A model generated the notes under the pieces. It was not told the DNA's origin. It made no database searches and saw only the letters and a list, made by a program, of their open reading frames with translations. DNA of 64,000 nucleotides, from the NCBI RefSeq assembly GCF_003130795.1, contig NZ_CP029356.1, positions 779,001-843,000 on the forward strand. The letters are read 5' to 3'. Made by a program: the position numbers and the translations under genes. Shown here in pieces: positions 56,749-64,000 of this stretch (its first letter is position 1; each line of letters begins with the position of its first letter). The DNA comes from Azospirillum thermophilum. GTDB taxonomy: Bacteria; Pseudomonadota; Alphaproteobacteria; Azospirillales; Azospirillaceae.

Positions 56749-57221
56749 TGGACGATCTGCGTGAGCTGTATCAGGAAGTCATCCTGGACCACGGCAAGAA
56801 TCCCCGCAACTTCCGCCACCCGGACGACGCCAACCGCGAGGCCAAGGGCGAGAACCCGATGTGCGGCGACCGCTTCATGGTCTACCTGAAGCTGAAGGAC
56901 GGGGTGATCGAGGACGTGGCCTTCCAGGGCCGCGGCTGCGCCATCTCCACCGCCAGCGCGTCGATGATGACCGAGGTTGTGCAGGGCAAGACGGCGGAGC
57001 AGGCCAAGGCCCTGTTCGAGACCTTCCACGACCTGTGCACCAAGGACGACCACGAGCACTGCGACCATGGCCCGGTCGACGAGGAGGCCATGGAGAAGCT
57101 GATGGTGATGTCCGGCGTTCGCCAGTTTCCCGTGCGGGTGAAGTGCGCGACGCTCGCCTGGCACGCGCTGAACGCGGCCATCGACGGCGAGGACAAGGTG
57201 TCCAGCGAGGACCGGGATTAG
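56745..57221 (+). CDS. sufU: SufU-type sulfur relay protein
   Basis: A 158-residue IscU-fold protein with the three conserved Cys (NPMCGD, GRGCAIST, RVKCATLAW). Between the second and third Cys there is the extra loop that marks SufU against IscU. Here that loop is rich in Cys and His (DLCTKDDHEHCDHGP), which could add a metal site. SufU accepts sulfur from SufS in Firmicutes; in this operon it replaces SufE, of which there is no gene. Confidence 0.92.
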   Translation: MMDDLRELYQEVILDHGKNPRNFRHPDDANREAKGENPMCGDRFMVYLKLKDGVIEDVAFQGRGCAISTASASMMTEVVQGKTAEQAKALFETFHDLCTKDDHEHCDHGPVDEEAMEKLMVMSGVRQFPVRVKCATLAWHALNAAIDGEDKVSSEDRD

Positions 57222-57232
57222 GGGTGACGACG

Positions 57233-57634
57233 ATGCCCGACGATACCATGACGAACGAGCCTCAGTCCGCTCCAGCGGCCAGCTCCCCCACCGCGGCCGC
57301 CACGACGCCGCCGGAGGGATTCGACCCGCGCAACGAGCTGATGGACCGCGTCGTGGCGGCGCTGAAGACCTGCTACGATCCGGAGATCCCGGTGGATATC
57401 TGGGAACTCGGCCTGATCTACCGTGTGGACATCGATCCCGACTACAATGTCGAGATCGACATGACCCTGACCAGCCCGATGTGCCCGGTGGCCGGCGAAC
57501 TGCCGCTCCAGGTGCAGGAGGCCGTCCGCTCGCTGGACGACGTCAAGGATTGCAAGGTCGAGCTGGTCTGGGACCCGCCATGGCGCCAGGACATGATGTC
57601 CGAAGTCGCCCGCGTCGCGCTCGACATGTTCTGA
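57233..57634 (+). CDS. sufT: SufT (DUF59/MIP18 family)
   Basis: A 133-residue protein: a disordered Ala/Thr/Pro-rich start (1-28) and the DUF59 domain (CYDPEIPVDIWELGLIY; LTSPMCPVAGELP with the conserved Cys). SufT-type proteins help Fe-S maturation and delivery. ATG at 57233 has aggggtg upstream; GTG at 57224 is an alternative in the same frame. Confidence 0.93.
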   Translation: MPDDTMTNEPQSAPAASSPTAAATTPPEGFDPRNELMDRVVAALKTCYDPEIPVDIWELGLIYRVDIDPDYNVEIDMTLTSPMCPVAGELPLQVQEAVRSLDDVKDCKVELVWDPPWRQDMMSEVARVALDMF

Positions 57635-57651
57635 ACAGTAAAGAAGGGAGC

Positions 57652-58005
57652 ATGACGATCATGGCCCGCACCCTGCCCAAGGCGATCACCATCACCGACG
57701 CCGCCGCCGAACGCGTCAAGGCCCTGATGTCCAAGGCGCCGGACGAGATCATCGGCCTGCGCATCGGCGTCAAGGCGCGCGGCTGCTCCGGCCTCAGCTA
57801 CGACGTGCAGTACGCCAAGGAGAAGATGAAGTTCGACGAGGTGGTGGAGGACAAGGGCGTCACCATCCTGATCGACCCCTCCGCCGTCATGTTCCTGATC
57901 GGCAGCGAGATGGACTATGTGGACGACAAGTTCCACGCCGGCTTCGTCTTCAACAATCCGAACGAGAAGGGCCGCTGCGGCTGCGGCGAGAGCTTCCACG
58001 TTTGA
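57652..58005 (+). CDS. sufA: A-type Fe-S carrier (SufA/IscA)
   Basis: A 117-residue A-type carrier with the three ligand cysteines (KARGCSGLSY and KGRCGCGESFHV) and LIDPSAVMFLIGSEMDYVDD. It takes clusters from SufBCD to target proteins. It is the last gene of the operon and is followed by a strong terminator. ATG at 57661 is an alternative start. Confidence 0.95.
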   Translation: MTIMARTLPKAITITDAAAERVKALMSKAPDEIIGLRIGVKARGCSGLSYDVQYAKEKMKFDEVVEDKGVTILIDPSAVMFLIGSEMDYVDDKFHAGFVFNNPNEKGRCGCGESFHV

Positions 58006-58026
58006 TGATGGATCGACGCCGATAAG

Positions 58027-58058
58027 AAAAAGAGCCGGGGAGTTCCCCGGCTCTTTTC
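58027..58058. terminator. Bidirectional Rho-independent terminator
   Basis: aaaagagccgggg and ccccggctctttt form a perfect 13-bp stem around agtt, with A-rich and T-rich sides. It terminates the suf operon on the plus strand and the chemoreceptor gene on the minus strand. Confidence 0.9.
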
Positions 58059-58080
58059 GTTTCGGGCCTTGCCTCCCGGA

Positions 58081-60261
58081 TCAGGCGGCGCGGATCTTCG
58101 ACAGGAAGCTCGTCACCACGTCGCGCAGCCGGGTGGATTCGTCGGCGAGCTGGCCGGAGACGGTCAGCACCTGCCCGGCGGACTCGCTGGCTTCCGATGC
58201 GGCCTGACGGACGCCGTCGATGTTCGACGTCACCTGCTGCGTGCCGCTGGCCGCCTGCTGGACATTGCGGGCGATCTCCAGCGTCGCGGCGTTCTGTTCC
58301 TCCACCGCAGCGGCAATGGTGGTGGCGATGTCGTTGATCTGGCCGATGATGCTGCCGACCCCCTTGATCACCGTCGTCGTCTCGTTGGTCACGCGCTGCA
58401 TGTCGTTGACCTGGCCGGCGATCTCCTCGGTGGCCTTGGCGGTCTGGTTGGCGAGGTTCTTGACCTCGCCGGCGACCACGGCGAAGCCCTTGCCCGCCTC
58501 GCCGGCGCGGGCCGCCTCGATCGTGGCGTTCAGCGCCAGCAGGTTGGTCTGGGCGGCGATCGACTGGATGAGCTGCACGACCGTGCCGATCTTCATCGCG
58601 GCCTCGTTCAGGCCCATCACCTGTCCGTTCGCCTGCTGAGCCGCGCTGACGGCCTCGCGGGCGATGTCGGCGGACCGGTTGACCTGCTGACCGATCTCGC
58701 GGATCGATCCGGACAGCTCCTCGGTCGCGGCGGCGACGGTCTGGACGTTCACGTTGGCCTCTTCCGACGCCGACGCGACGACGGTGGCCTGCTGGCTTGT
58801 CTGGTGTGCGGTGCTGGTCATGCTCTGGGCCGTCGTGCTCATGGCGCGGGCGGCACCGTCCACCCCCTCCACGACGCTCATCACGCGGGCCTCCAGGTCG
58901 TCGGCGAGTTGCAGCATGGCGGTCCGCCGCTCCTCCTCCGCCCGCTTCTGGTCCTCGGCCCGCTGCGCGTTCATCCGCACGAGGTCGGCCAGCATCTTGC
59001 GCAGCGCATCGGCCAGAAGCCCCACCTCGTCCACCTGCTTGACCTCCAGCGTCTGGTCGAAGCGGCCGGCGGCGATTCCCTCGGCGAAGCCGACGCAGGC
59101 GCGGATCGGGCGGGCGACGCCGCCGGCCATCACCCACATCACGCCGACCGCGGCGACCGCCACCAGCAGGGCGATGGCGACCTGCCACAGCACGCTCGAA
59201 TTCGCCCGGTCGTTCAGCGCGGCGTCGAGCGTGACGCTGTCGGCCAGAACCACACTCTGCGGAACCTGGATCAGCACCGCCCACGGCTTGCCGGTATGGC
59301 CGAGCTGGATCGGGGCGAAGGTGCGCAGCATCATGGAGCCGGCGTCCATCTCGACCTTCGGCTGGCCGGAACGGACCACGGCAAGGTCCCGTTCCCAGCC
59401 GCTGTTGATCTTCGACAGGGATTGGCCGATCAGTTCCGGCTTCGTGCTGTGCGCGACGATCAGGCCCATGTTGGACACGATCACCACTTCGTTGCGGCCA
59501 TCGAAGATCGACTTGCTGACCTGGGTCGTCAGCTTCTGGACGAAGTCCAGGTTGAAGTCGGCGCCGGCCACGCCGTAGAACTTGCCGTCCAACTTGATCG
59601 GTACGGAGAGGGTGGCGAGGAAGACCTGCTTGCCCTGCACGATGTAGGGCAGCGGGTCGAGCACGCTTTCCTTGCCGTTTTCCTTGGGACCGATGTACCA
59701 GCCGCCCTTCATGACGCCGTTGGGGTGCAGGTCGCGGCTGTCGTACTCGACGAGCGGCTGCATGGCGATGCGGCCATTCTGGTCGCGGTTCCAGTAGGGA
59801 ATGAAGCGGCCGGTGGCGTCGGTGCCTGTTTCACGCTTGTTGCGGAATTGCTCGTCCCGCCCGTCGAGCGCATCCGGCTCCCACGCGCTGTAGGTACCGT
59901 TGAACAGTTCGTTGTTCTTCAGCACGTTCAGCAGCATCCCGTTCAGCGCTTCGCGGCGCTGATCCACTGGAACGGCCCCGGGGTTCTTGGGATCGATCAT
60001 GGTCGCGAAGCTGTGCGCCATGGTCCGGGCGGCGTTGAGCGCCGTTTCGAACTCCGAGCGGACCAGGCCCGCCTGGGTGGAAGCCAGGTTCTGAATGGCT
60101 TCCTTCGTCTTCTTCTCCAGAATGTCGGAGACGTTCTGGCCGACGAACTCGTTCGTCGCGTTGGTCGAGGCAATGCCAAACCCGACCAGGACGGCGATCG
60201 TGCCCGCGACGCAAAGCCCCGCAAGGGACGCAATTTTGACCTGTAGCGATTTGATTTGCAT
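58081..60261 (-). CDS. Methyl-accepting chemotaxis protein with Cache sensor
   Basis: A 726-residue chemoreceptor: membrane helix (about 8-30), a large periplasmic double-Cache domain (about 35-345; [38 protein letters not shown] type), second membrane helix (near 360; [17 protein letters not shown]), HAMP, and the signalling hairpin with [21 protein letters not shown]. Such Cache domains bind amino acids, organic acids or similar small ligands. It ends SFLSKIRAA without a pentapeptide. ATG at 60261 has a gggag/agga element upstream; the open frame further upstream has no similarity. Confidence 0.93.
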   Translation of the reverse strand: MQIKSLQVKIASLAGLCVAGTIAVLVGFGIASTNATNEFVGQNVSDILEKKTKEAIQNLASTQAGLVRSEFETALNAARTMAHSFATMIDPKNPGAVPVDQRREALNGMLLNVLKNNELFNGTYSAWEPDALDGRDEQFRNKRETGTDATGRFIPYWNRDQNGRIAMQPLVEYDSRDLHPNGVMKGGWYIGPKENGKESVLDPLPYIVQGKQVFLATLSVPIKLDGKFYGVAGADFNLDFVQKLTTQVSKSIFDGRNEVVIVSNMGLIVAHSTKPELIGQSLSKINSGWERDLAVVRSGQPKVEMDAGSMMLRTFAPIQLGHTGKPWAVLIQVPQSVVLADSVTLDAALNDRANSSVLWQVAIALLVAVAAVGVMWVMAGGVARPIRACVGFAEGIAAGRFDQTLEVKQVDEVGLLADALRKMLADLVRMNAQRAEDQKRAEEERRTAMLQLADDLEARVMSVVEGVDGAARAMSTTAQSMTSTAHQTSQQATVVASASEEANVNVQTVAAATEELSGSIREIGQQVNRSADIAREAVSAAQQANGQVMGLNEAAMKIGTVVQLIQSIAAQTNLLALNATIEAARAGEAGKGFAVVAGEVKNLANQTAKATEEIAGQVNDMQRVTNETTTVIKGVGSIIGQINDIATTIAAAVEEQNAATLEIARNVQQAASGTQQVTSNIDGVRQAASEASESAGQVLTVSGQLADESTRLRDVVTSFLSKIRAA

Positions 60262-60862
60262 TCCTGGCACTCCCTTCGCGCCACGCAGTCGCTTCTTGAT
60301 TCTGCGGACCCATCGGTAAAACGGATGGCTGGGCGGTGAAACACCCCGATCCGGACACCCTTCAATTCCGTATAGAGCGTATATATTAACGAGTAGTGAC
60401 CAGTTGATCCGGAAAACTCGCCGCGATCTTTCGACCGTTGTGCTTTCAAATCCGTAGCGTGATATTTTGTTACCTTGAGGAATTGCATAATTTCTCTCGC
60501 GGTCCCCAACTATACAAACCGGAGATGACCAATCAATCATACTGCCGTATGTCAGCATTCCCGAACCGGAGAAATGCGACAACTTGCATCAGCCAGACGG
60601 CGTGTCGCCATTCCAACCATGAAATCCGGCCGGATCACGAGCTGTGGTTCATTATGAGATTGCTTACCGCATCCTGAGGTTTTGCCGAAATGACGTGGAA
60701 GCGGATTGAAACATCCAACTCCCAACCATTCCTGCCGGCCGCCTCCGTCCGCATCCTTCAGGCCTCGGCATCGCTGCGACTTTTTGCCATAGCCGCACCT
60801 GCCGGGATGCGGGCGGGGCCCGGAGTCGATCCATATGCGCTCCGGCGCGGCCAGTACCGCCG
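60262..60862. other. 600-bp non-coding region
   Basis: The part 60360-60700 is clearly more A+T-rich than average and has no convincing reading frame. It should hold the promoter of the chemoreceptor and the 3' end of the methyltransferase transcript. I see no repeat or RNA structure that I can name. Confidence 0.4.
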
Positions 60863-61624
60863 CTACATCGACGCGGGTTGCCCGCCTGCGCGGTCCTTGC
60901 GGAAGACCACCTCGCCGTAAAGGTCGCTGTCCAGGCGGAGGTCGCCCGGTCCGAACAGAGGGGTCGCCGGCAGCAGCGCCGGGTCGACGCGCAGCACGGG
61001 GGTGAACTGTCGTGATGTCCGCGTATCGCAGATCCTGAAATTGCTGTGCATGACCGCAAGCAGTCCACCGGGCTTCAGGCAGCGGGCCAGGCTGTCAAGC
61101 AGCCGCTCGCCCTCGGCAAACCGGATCAGGTGACTGCAGGTGGTATCCGTCGCCTTCAGCCCGCCATGCCGCAGCACCGCCATGCAGAAGATCGCGTCGT
61201 AGCTCGCGTCGGCTTCGCCGTCCATGACCGTCGCCGTCCGGAAGACGAGGTCGCTCATTCCCTTCCTGCGCGCCCGACGGCGACAGGCCGCGATATTGAA
61301 GGGATTGGCGTCGATGCCGACAATCGCCGCGCTCGCAAAATAGTCGCGGAGCGAGAACACCTCCTCCCCGGAGGCGCAGCCGAAGGAGAGGATCCGGATG
61401 TCCGGGCCGTCGCCGACCGTGTCGCGGACAAACCGGAAGATTCCGGGATAGCGGTTCGGCGCGGTGGTGGCGAAGGGCTGGAAAACCCCTTCCGGCCGGA
61501 GCAGCTCGAACAATGCCTCCCGCCGTGATTGTCCGCCGCGCACGCAGCGGACGGCGAAGCGAAGCACGGGGAATCCCGGCAGAGTACGAAGCCTGTCCTT
61601 CAATCTGAACGGAGCTGCGGCCAT
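60863..61624 (-). CDS. SAM-dependent methyltransferase, CheR-like fold
   Basis: A 253-residue class I methyltransferase with motif I ILSFGCASGEEVFSL, acidic end of the second strand (VGIDANPFNI) and YDAIFCMAVLRHGG. The GCASGEE form of motif I and the arrangement around it resemble CheR-type methyltransferases, but the N-terminal CheR helical domain is missing, so chemoreceptor methylation is not supported. The start at 61624 is uncertain. It is divergent from pepN and stands alone. Confidence 0.75.
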   Translation of the reverse strand: MAAAPFRLKDRLRTLPGFPVLRFAVRCVRGGQSRREALFELLRPEGVFQPFATTAPNRYPGIFRFVRDTVGDGPDIRILSFGCASGEEVFSLRDYFASAAIVGIDANPFNIAACRRRARRKGMSDLVFRTATVMDGEADASYDAIFCMAVLRHGGLKATDTTCSHLIRFAEGERLLDSLARCLKPGGLLAVMHSNFRICDTRTSRQFTPVLRVDPALLPATPLFGPGDLRLDSDLYGEVVFRKDRAGGQPASM

Positions 61625-61818
61625 TCCGGGTAGCGATGCAGGTTGAGCCTGACGATCGGTTCTACCTCTTTTCCGCGGAGGCCGCCAGCAGTAGCCGAAG
61701 CCTGGCCGGGCGGAACGGCTCTCCCATCCCGGCACGGGACAGATGCCCTTGTGCTTGCTACAGTTTCCGTTCGCGACTGTTTCCCGTCGTCAACCCGGAA
61801 CGGACAGAGACACCCGAC

Positions 61819-64000
61819 ATGGACAAAGGCACGCCGAAGGCCATCCGCCTCCAGGACTATCGCCCGCCGGCGCATCTGATCGATACGGTCGACCTGCAGT
61901 TCGAATTGGGGGAGGAGGTCACCACCGTCCGCTCCACGCTCGGCATCCGGCGGAACCCCGACCGCCCGGACGCCGCCGGGCTTCCCCTGACGCTCGACGG
62001 GCAGCGACTGGATCTGGTGTCGGTCGCACTGGACGGCACGCCGGTCGCCCCCGACCGCTACACGGTGACCGCCGACCATCTGACGGTGGATCAGGTGCCG
62101 GAGTGCTTCTCGCTGGAGACGGTGGTCCGCATCAAGCCGCAGGAGAACACGGCGCTGGAAGGCCTCTACAAGTCCTCCGGCAACTTCTGCACCCAATGCG
62201 AGGCCGAGGGCTTCCGCAAGATCACCTACTTCATCGACCGGCCGGACGTGATGGCCCGCTACGCCACCACCATCACGGCGGAGAAGGCGCGCTATCCGGT
62301 CCTGTTGTCCAACGGCAACCTCGTCGCCTCCGGAGAGCACGAAGACGGCCGCCATTGGGCACGTTGGGAAGACCCCTTCCCCAAGCCCTGCTATCTGTTC
62401 GCCTTGGTCGCCGGCAACCTGCGCCACGCGGAGGATCATTTCCGGACGTTCTCCGGCCGCGAGGTGACGCTGCGGATCTATGTGGAGCCGGGGAACGAGG
62501 ACAAGGTCGACCACGCCATGCGCTCGCTGAAGAAGTCGATGCGCTGGGACGAGGAGGTCTACGGTCTGGAATACGACCTGGACATCTTCAACATCGTCGC
62601 GGTCGGCGACTTCAACATGGGGGCGATGGAGAACAAGTCCCTCAACGTCTTCAACACCAAGTACATCCTGGCAAAGCCGGAGACCGCGACCGACAACGAC
62701 TTCCTCGGCATCGAATCGGTGGTGGCGCACGAGTATTTCCACAACTGGACCGGCAACCGCGTCACCTGCCGGGACTGGTTCCAGTTGTCGCTGAAGGAAG
62801 GCCTGACCGTCTTCCGTGACCAGGAATTCTCCAGCGACATGAACTCGCGCGCGGTGAAGCGCATCGCCGACGTCCAGGGGCTGCGTACCGTGCAGTTCCA
62901 GGAGGATGCCGGCGCCATGGCGCATCCGGTGCGGCCGGACAGCTATGTGGAGATCAACAACTTCTATACCCCCACGGTCTACAACAAGGGGGCCGAGGTC
63001 ATCCGGATGATCCACACCCTGCTGGGGCCGGAGGGCTTCCGCAAGGGCATGGATCTCTATTTCCAGCGCCACGACGGACAGGCGGTGACCTGCGACGACT
63101 TCGTCGCCGCCATGGCCGATGCATCGGGCGTCGACCTCTCGCAGTTCCAGCTCTGGTACCGGCAGGCCGGCACGCCGGACCTGTCCGTCGCCACCGCCTA
63201 TGACGAGGCGGCCAGGACCTATCGCCTGACCATCCGGCAGACCGTGCCCCCCACGCCGGGCCAGCCGGACAAGCAGCCGATGCACATCCCGGTGGTCGTC
63301 GGCCTGCTTGGGCCGGACGGCGCGGACCTGCCGCTGCGCCTGACGGGCGAGGCGGCGCCGGCCGGCACCAGCCGCCTGCTCCATGTCCGAAAGGCCGAGG
63401 AGGTGTTCGAGTTCGTCGACGTCCCGGCCCGCCCCGTGCCCTCGATCCTCCGCGGCTTTTCCGCCCCGGTGAAGGTGAAGGCGGACGTCTCCGACGCCGA
63501 CCTCACCTTCCTGATGGCCAACGACAGCGACGCCTTCAACCGATGGGAGGCCGGCCAGATTCTGGGCGGGCGCATCCTGCTCGGCCTCGTCGCCGACCAG
63601 CAGGCCGGCCGGCTCCTGGACCTGCCGCAGAGCTATGTCGATGCGGTGGGCGCCGTGCTGAGGGACGCCGACGCGGACCCGGCCTTTGCGGCCCAGGCGC
63701 TGGTCCTGCCGACGGAGGCCTATCTCGGCACCCAGATGGACGTGGTCGACCCCGAGGCCATCCATACCGTGCGGGAGTTCGCCCGCAAGACGCTGGCGGC
63801 GCGCCTCAGGCCCGACTGGCTCGCCACCTACAGGCGGCACGCCGGCAACCAGTCCTTCTCCGTCGAGGCCGACGCCATCGGCCGCCGCGCGCTGAAGAAC
63901 CTCTGCCTCGCCTATCTGATGGCGCTGGAGGACGAGGAGGCGCTGTCCCTCTGTCTCGGCCAGTATCACGGCGCCACCGCGATGACCGACGTGATCGCCA
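61819..64000 (+). CDS. pepN: PepN, membrane alanyl aminopeptidase N (5' part)
   Basis: The gene runs off the window; 727 codons are visible of an expected 870-890. It is an M1 zinc aminopeptidase: exopeptidase motif VGDFNMGAMENKSLNVFN, zinc motif VVAHEYFHNWTGNRV with the third ligand Glu 18 residues later (LKEGLTVFRDQEF), and the N-terminal beta domain beginning LQDYRPPAHLIDTVDLQFEL. It removes N-terminal amino acids from peptides in the cytoplasm. The start ATG is at 61819; frames on the opposite strand are shadows. Confidence 0.95.
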   Translation, partial: MDKGTPKAIRLQDYRPPAHLIDTVDLQFELGEEVTTVRSTLGIRRNPDRPDAAGLPLTLDGQRLDLVSVALDGTPVAPDRYTVTADHLTVDQVPECFSLETVVRIKPQENTALEGLYKSSGNFCTQCEAEGFRKITYFIDRPDVMARYATTITAEKARYPVLLSNGNLVASGEHEDGRHWARWEDPFPKPCYLFALVAGNLRHAEDHFRTFSGREVTLRIYVEPGNEDKVDHAMRSLKKSMRWDEEVYGLEYDLDIFNIVAVGDFNMGAMENKSLNVFNTKYILAKPETATDNDFLGIESVVAHEYFHNWTGNRVTCRDWFQLSLKEGLTVFRDQEFSSDMNSRAVKRIADVQGLRTVQFQEDAGAMAHPVRPDSYVEINNFYTPTVYNKGAEVIRMIHTLLGPEGFRKGMDLYFQRHDGQAVTCDDFVAAMADASGVDLSQFQLWYRQAGTPDLSVATAYDEAARTYRLTIRQTVPPTPGQPDKQPMHIPVVVGLLGPDGADLPLRLTGEAAPAGTSRLLHVRKAEEVFEFVDVPARPVPSILRGFSAPVKVKADVSDADLTFLMANDSDAFNRWEAGQILGGRILLGLVADQQAGRLLDLPQSYVDAVGAVLRDADADPAFAAQALVLPTEAYLGTQMDVVDPEAIHTVREFARKTLAARLRPDWLATYRRHAGNQSFSVEADAIGRRALKNLCLAYLMALEDEEALSLCLGQYHGATAMTDVIA

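Noticed and set aside
60664..61068. 134-codon minus-strand frame at the methyltransferase 3' end
   Set aside because: It overlaps the methyltransferase in another frame and is Cys/Arg/Ser-rich without any domain.

Overview
The window is about 64 kb of chromosomal-type DNA of high G+C with very dense coding. Gene content and style point to an alphaproteobacterium of the Rhodospirillales, most likely Azospirillum-like: chemoreceptors ending in a short Ala-rich tail, two direct-repeat SOS boxes of the alphaproteobacterial type (GTTC-N7-GTTC), an Rrf2-led SUF operon and a Pel exopolysaccharide operon. This assignment is an inference; no rRNA or tRNA gene was seen.

Layout. 0-7 kb: an ABC-F ATPase, a decayed transposase with a REP-like palindrome, a chemoreceptor, and two tandem NarL-type response regulators. 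7-14.4 kb (minus strand): a six-gene hyf-like membrane complex (order B-C-E-F-G-I). Its large subunit has lost all four [NiFe]-ligand cysteines, so it should be an energy-converting hydrogenase-related (Ehr-type) complex rather than a hydrogenase. 15-20 kb: tex, a frameshifted diguanylate cyclase and two convergent LysE-type exporters. 20.2-23.7 kb (minus): a phage-type recombination cassette (S24-like repressor, YqaJ exonuclease, putative single-strand annealing protein, two small genes) with an SOS box before each transcription unit.

23.9-26.5 kb holds a YbjQ protein, an exported MetX-like alpha/beta hydrolase and a membrane protein. 26.5-42 kb (minus) is a complete pel locus: UDP-sugar 4-epimerase (PelX-like), PelA split into two exported proteins, PelB split into TPR and barrel proteins, then PelC, D, E, F, G and a small exported protein. 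PelD keeps an RxxD c-di-GMP site. The junction between the two pelB genes carries four mutually complementary segments that can form alternative RNA structures. A single-domain response regulator lies just upstream of the operon.

42.8-46.4 kb: a GST and a lipoprotein/response regulator/histidine kinase operon. 47-51 kb: a coiled-coil protein and a three-gene envelope-stress-like cluster (Ala/Gly-rich membrane protein, holin-like protein, DUF3618-like protein). 51.3-58 kb: the operon rrf2-sufB-sufC-sufD-sufS-sufU-sufT-sufA for Fe-S cluster assembly, closed by a strong terminator. 58-64 kb: a Cache-domain chemoreceptor, a SAM methyltransferase and the 5' part of pepN, which runs off the window.

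Three reading-frame breaks or odd ends (hyfC, hyfE, diguanylate cyclase) each lie at a run of exactly five C/G and are each repaired by one added base. Either recent mutations or homopolymer-length errors in the assembly would explain them.
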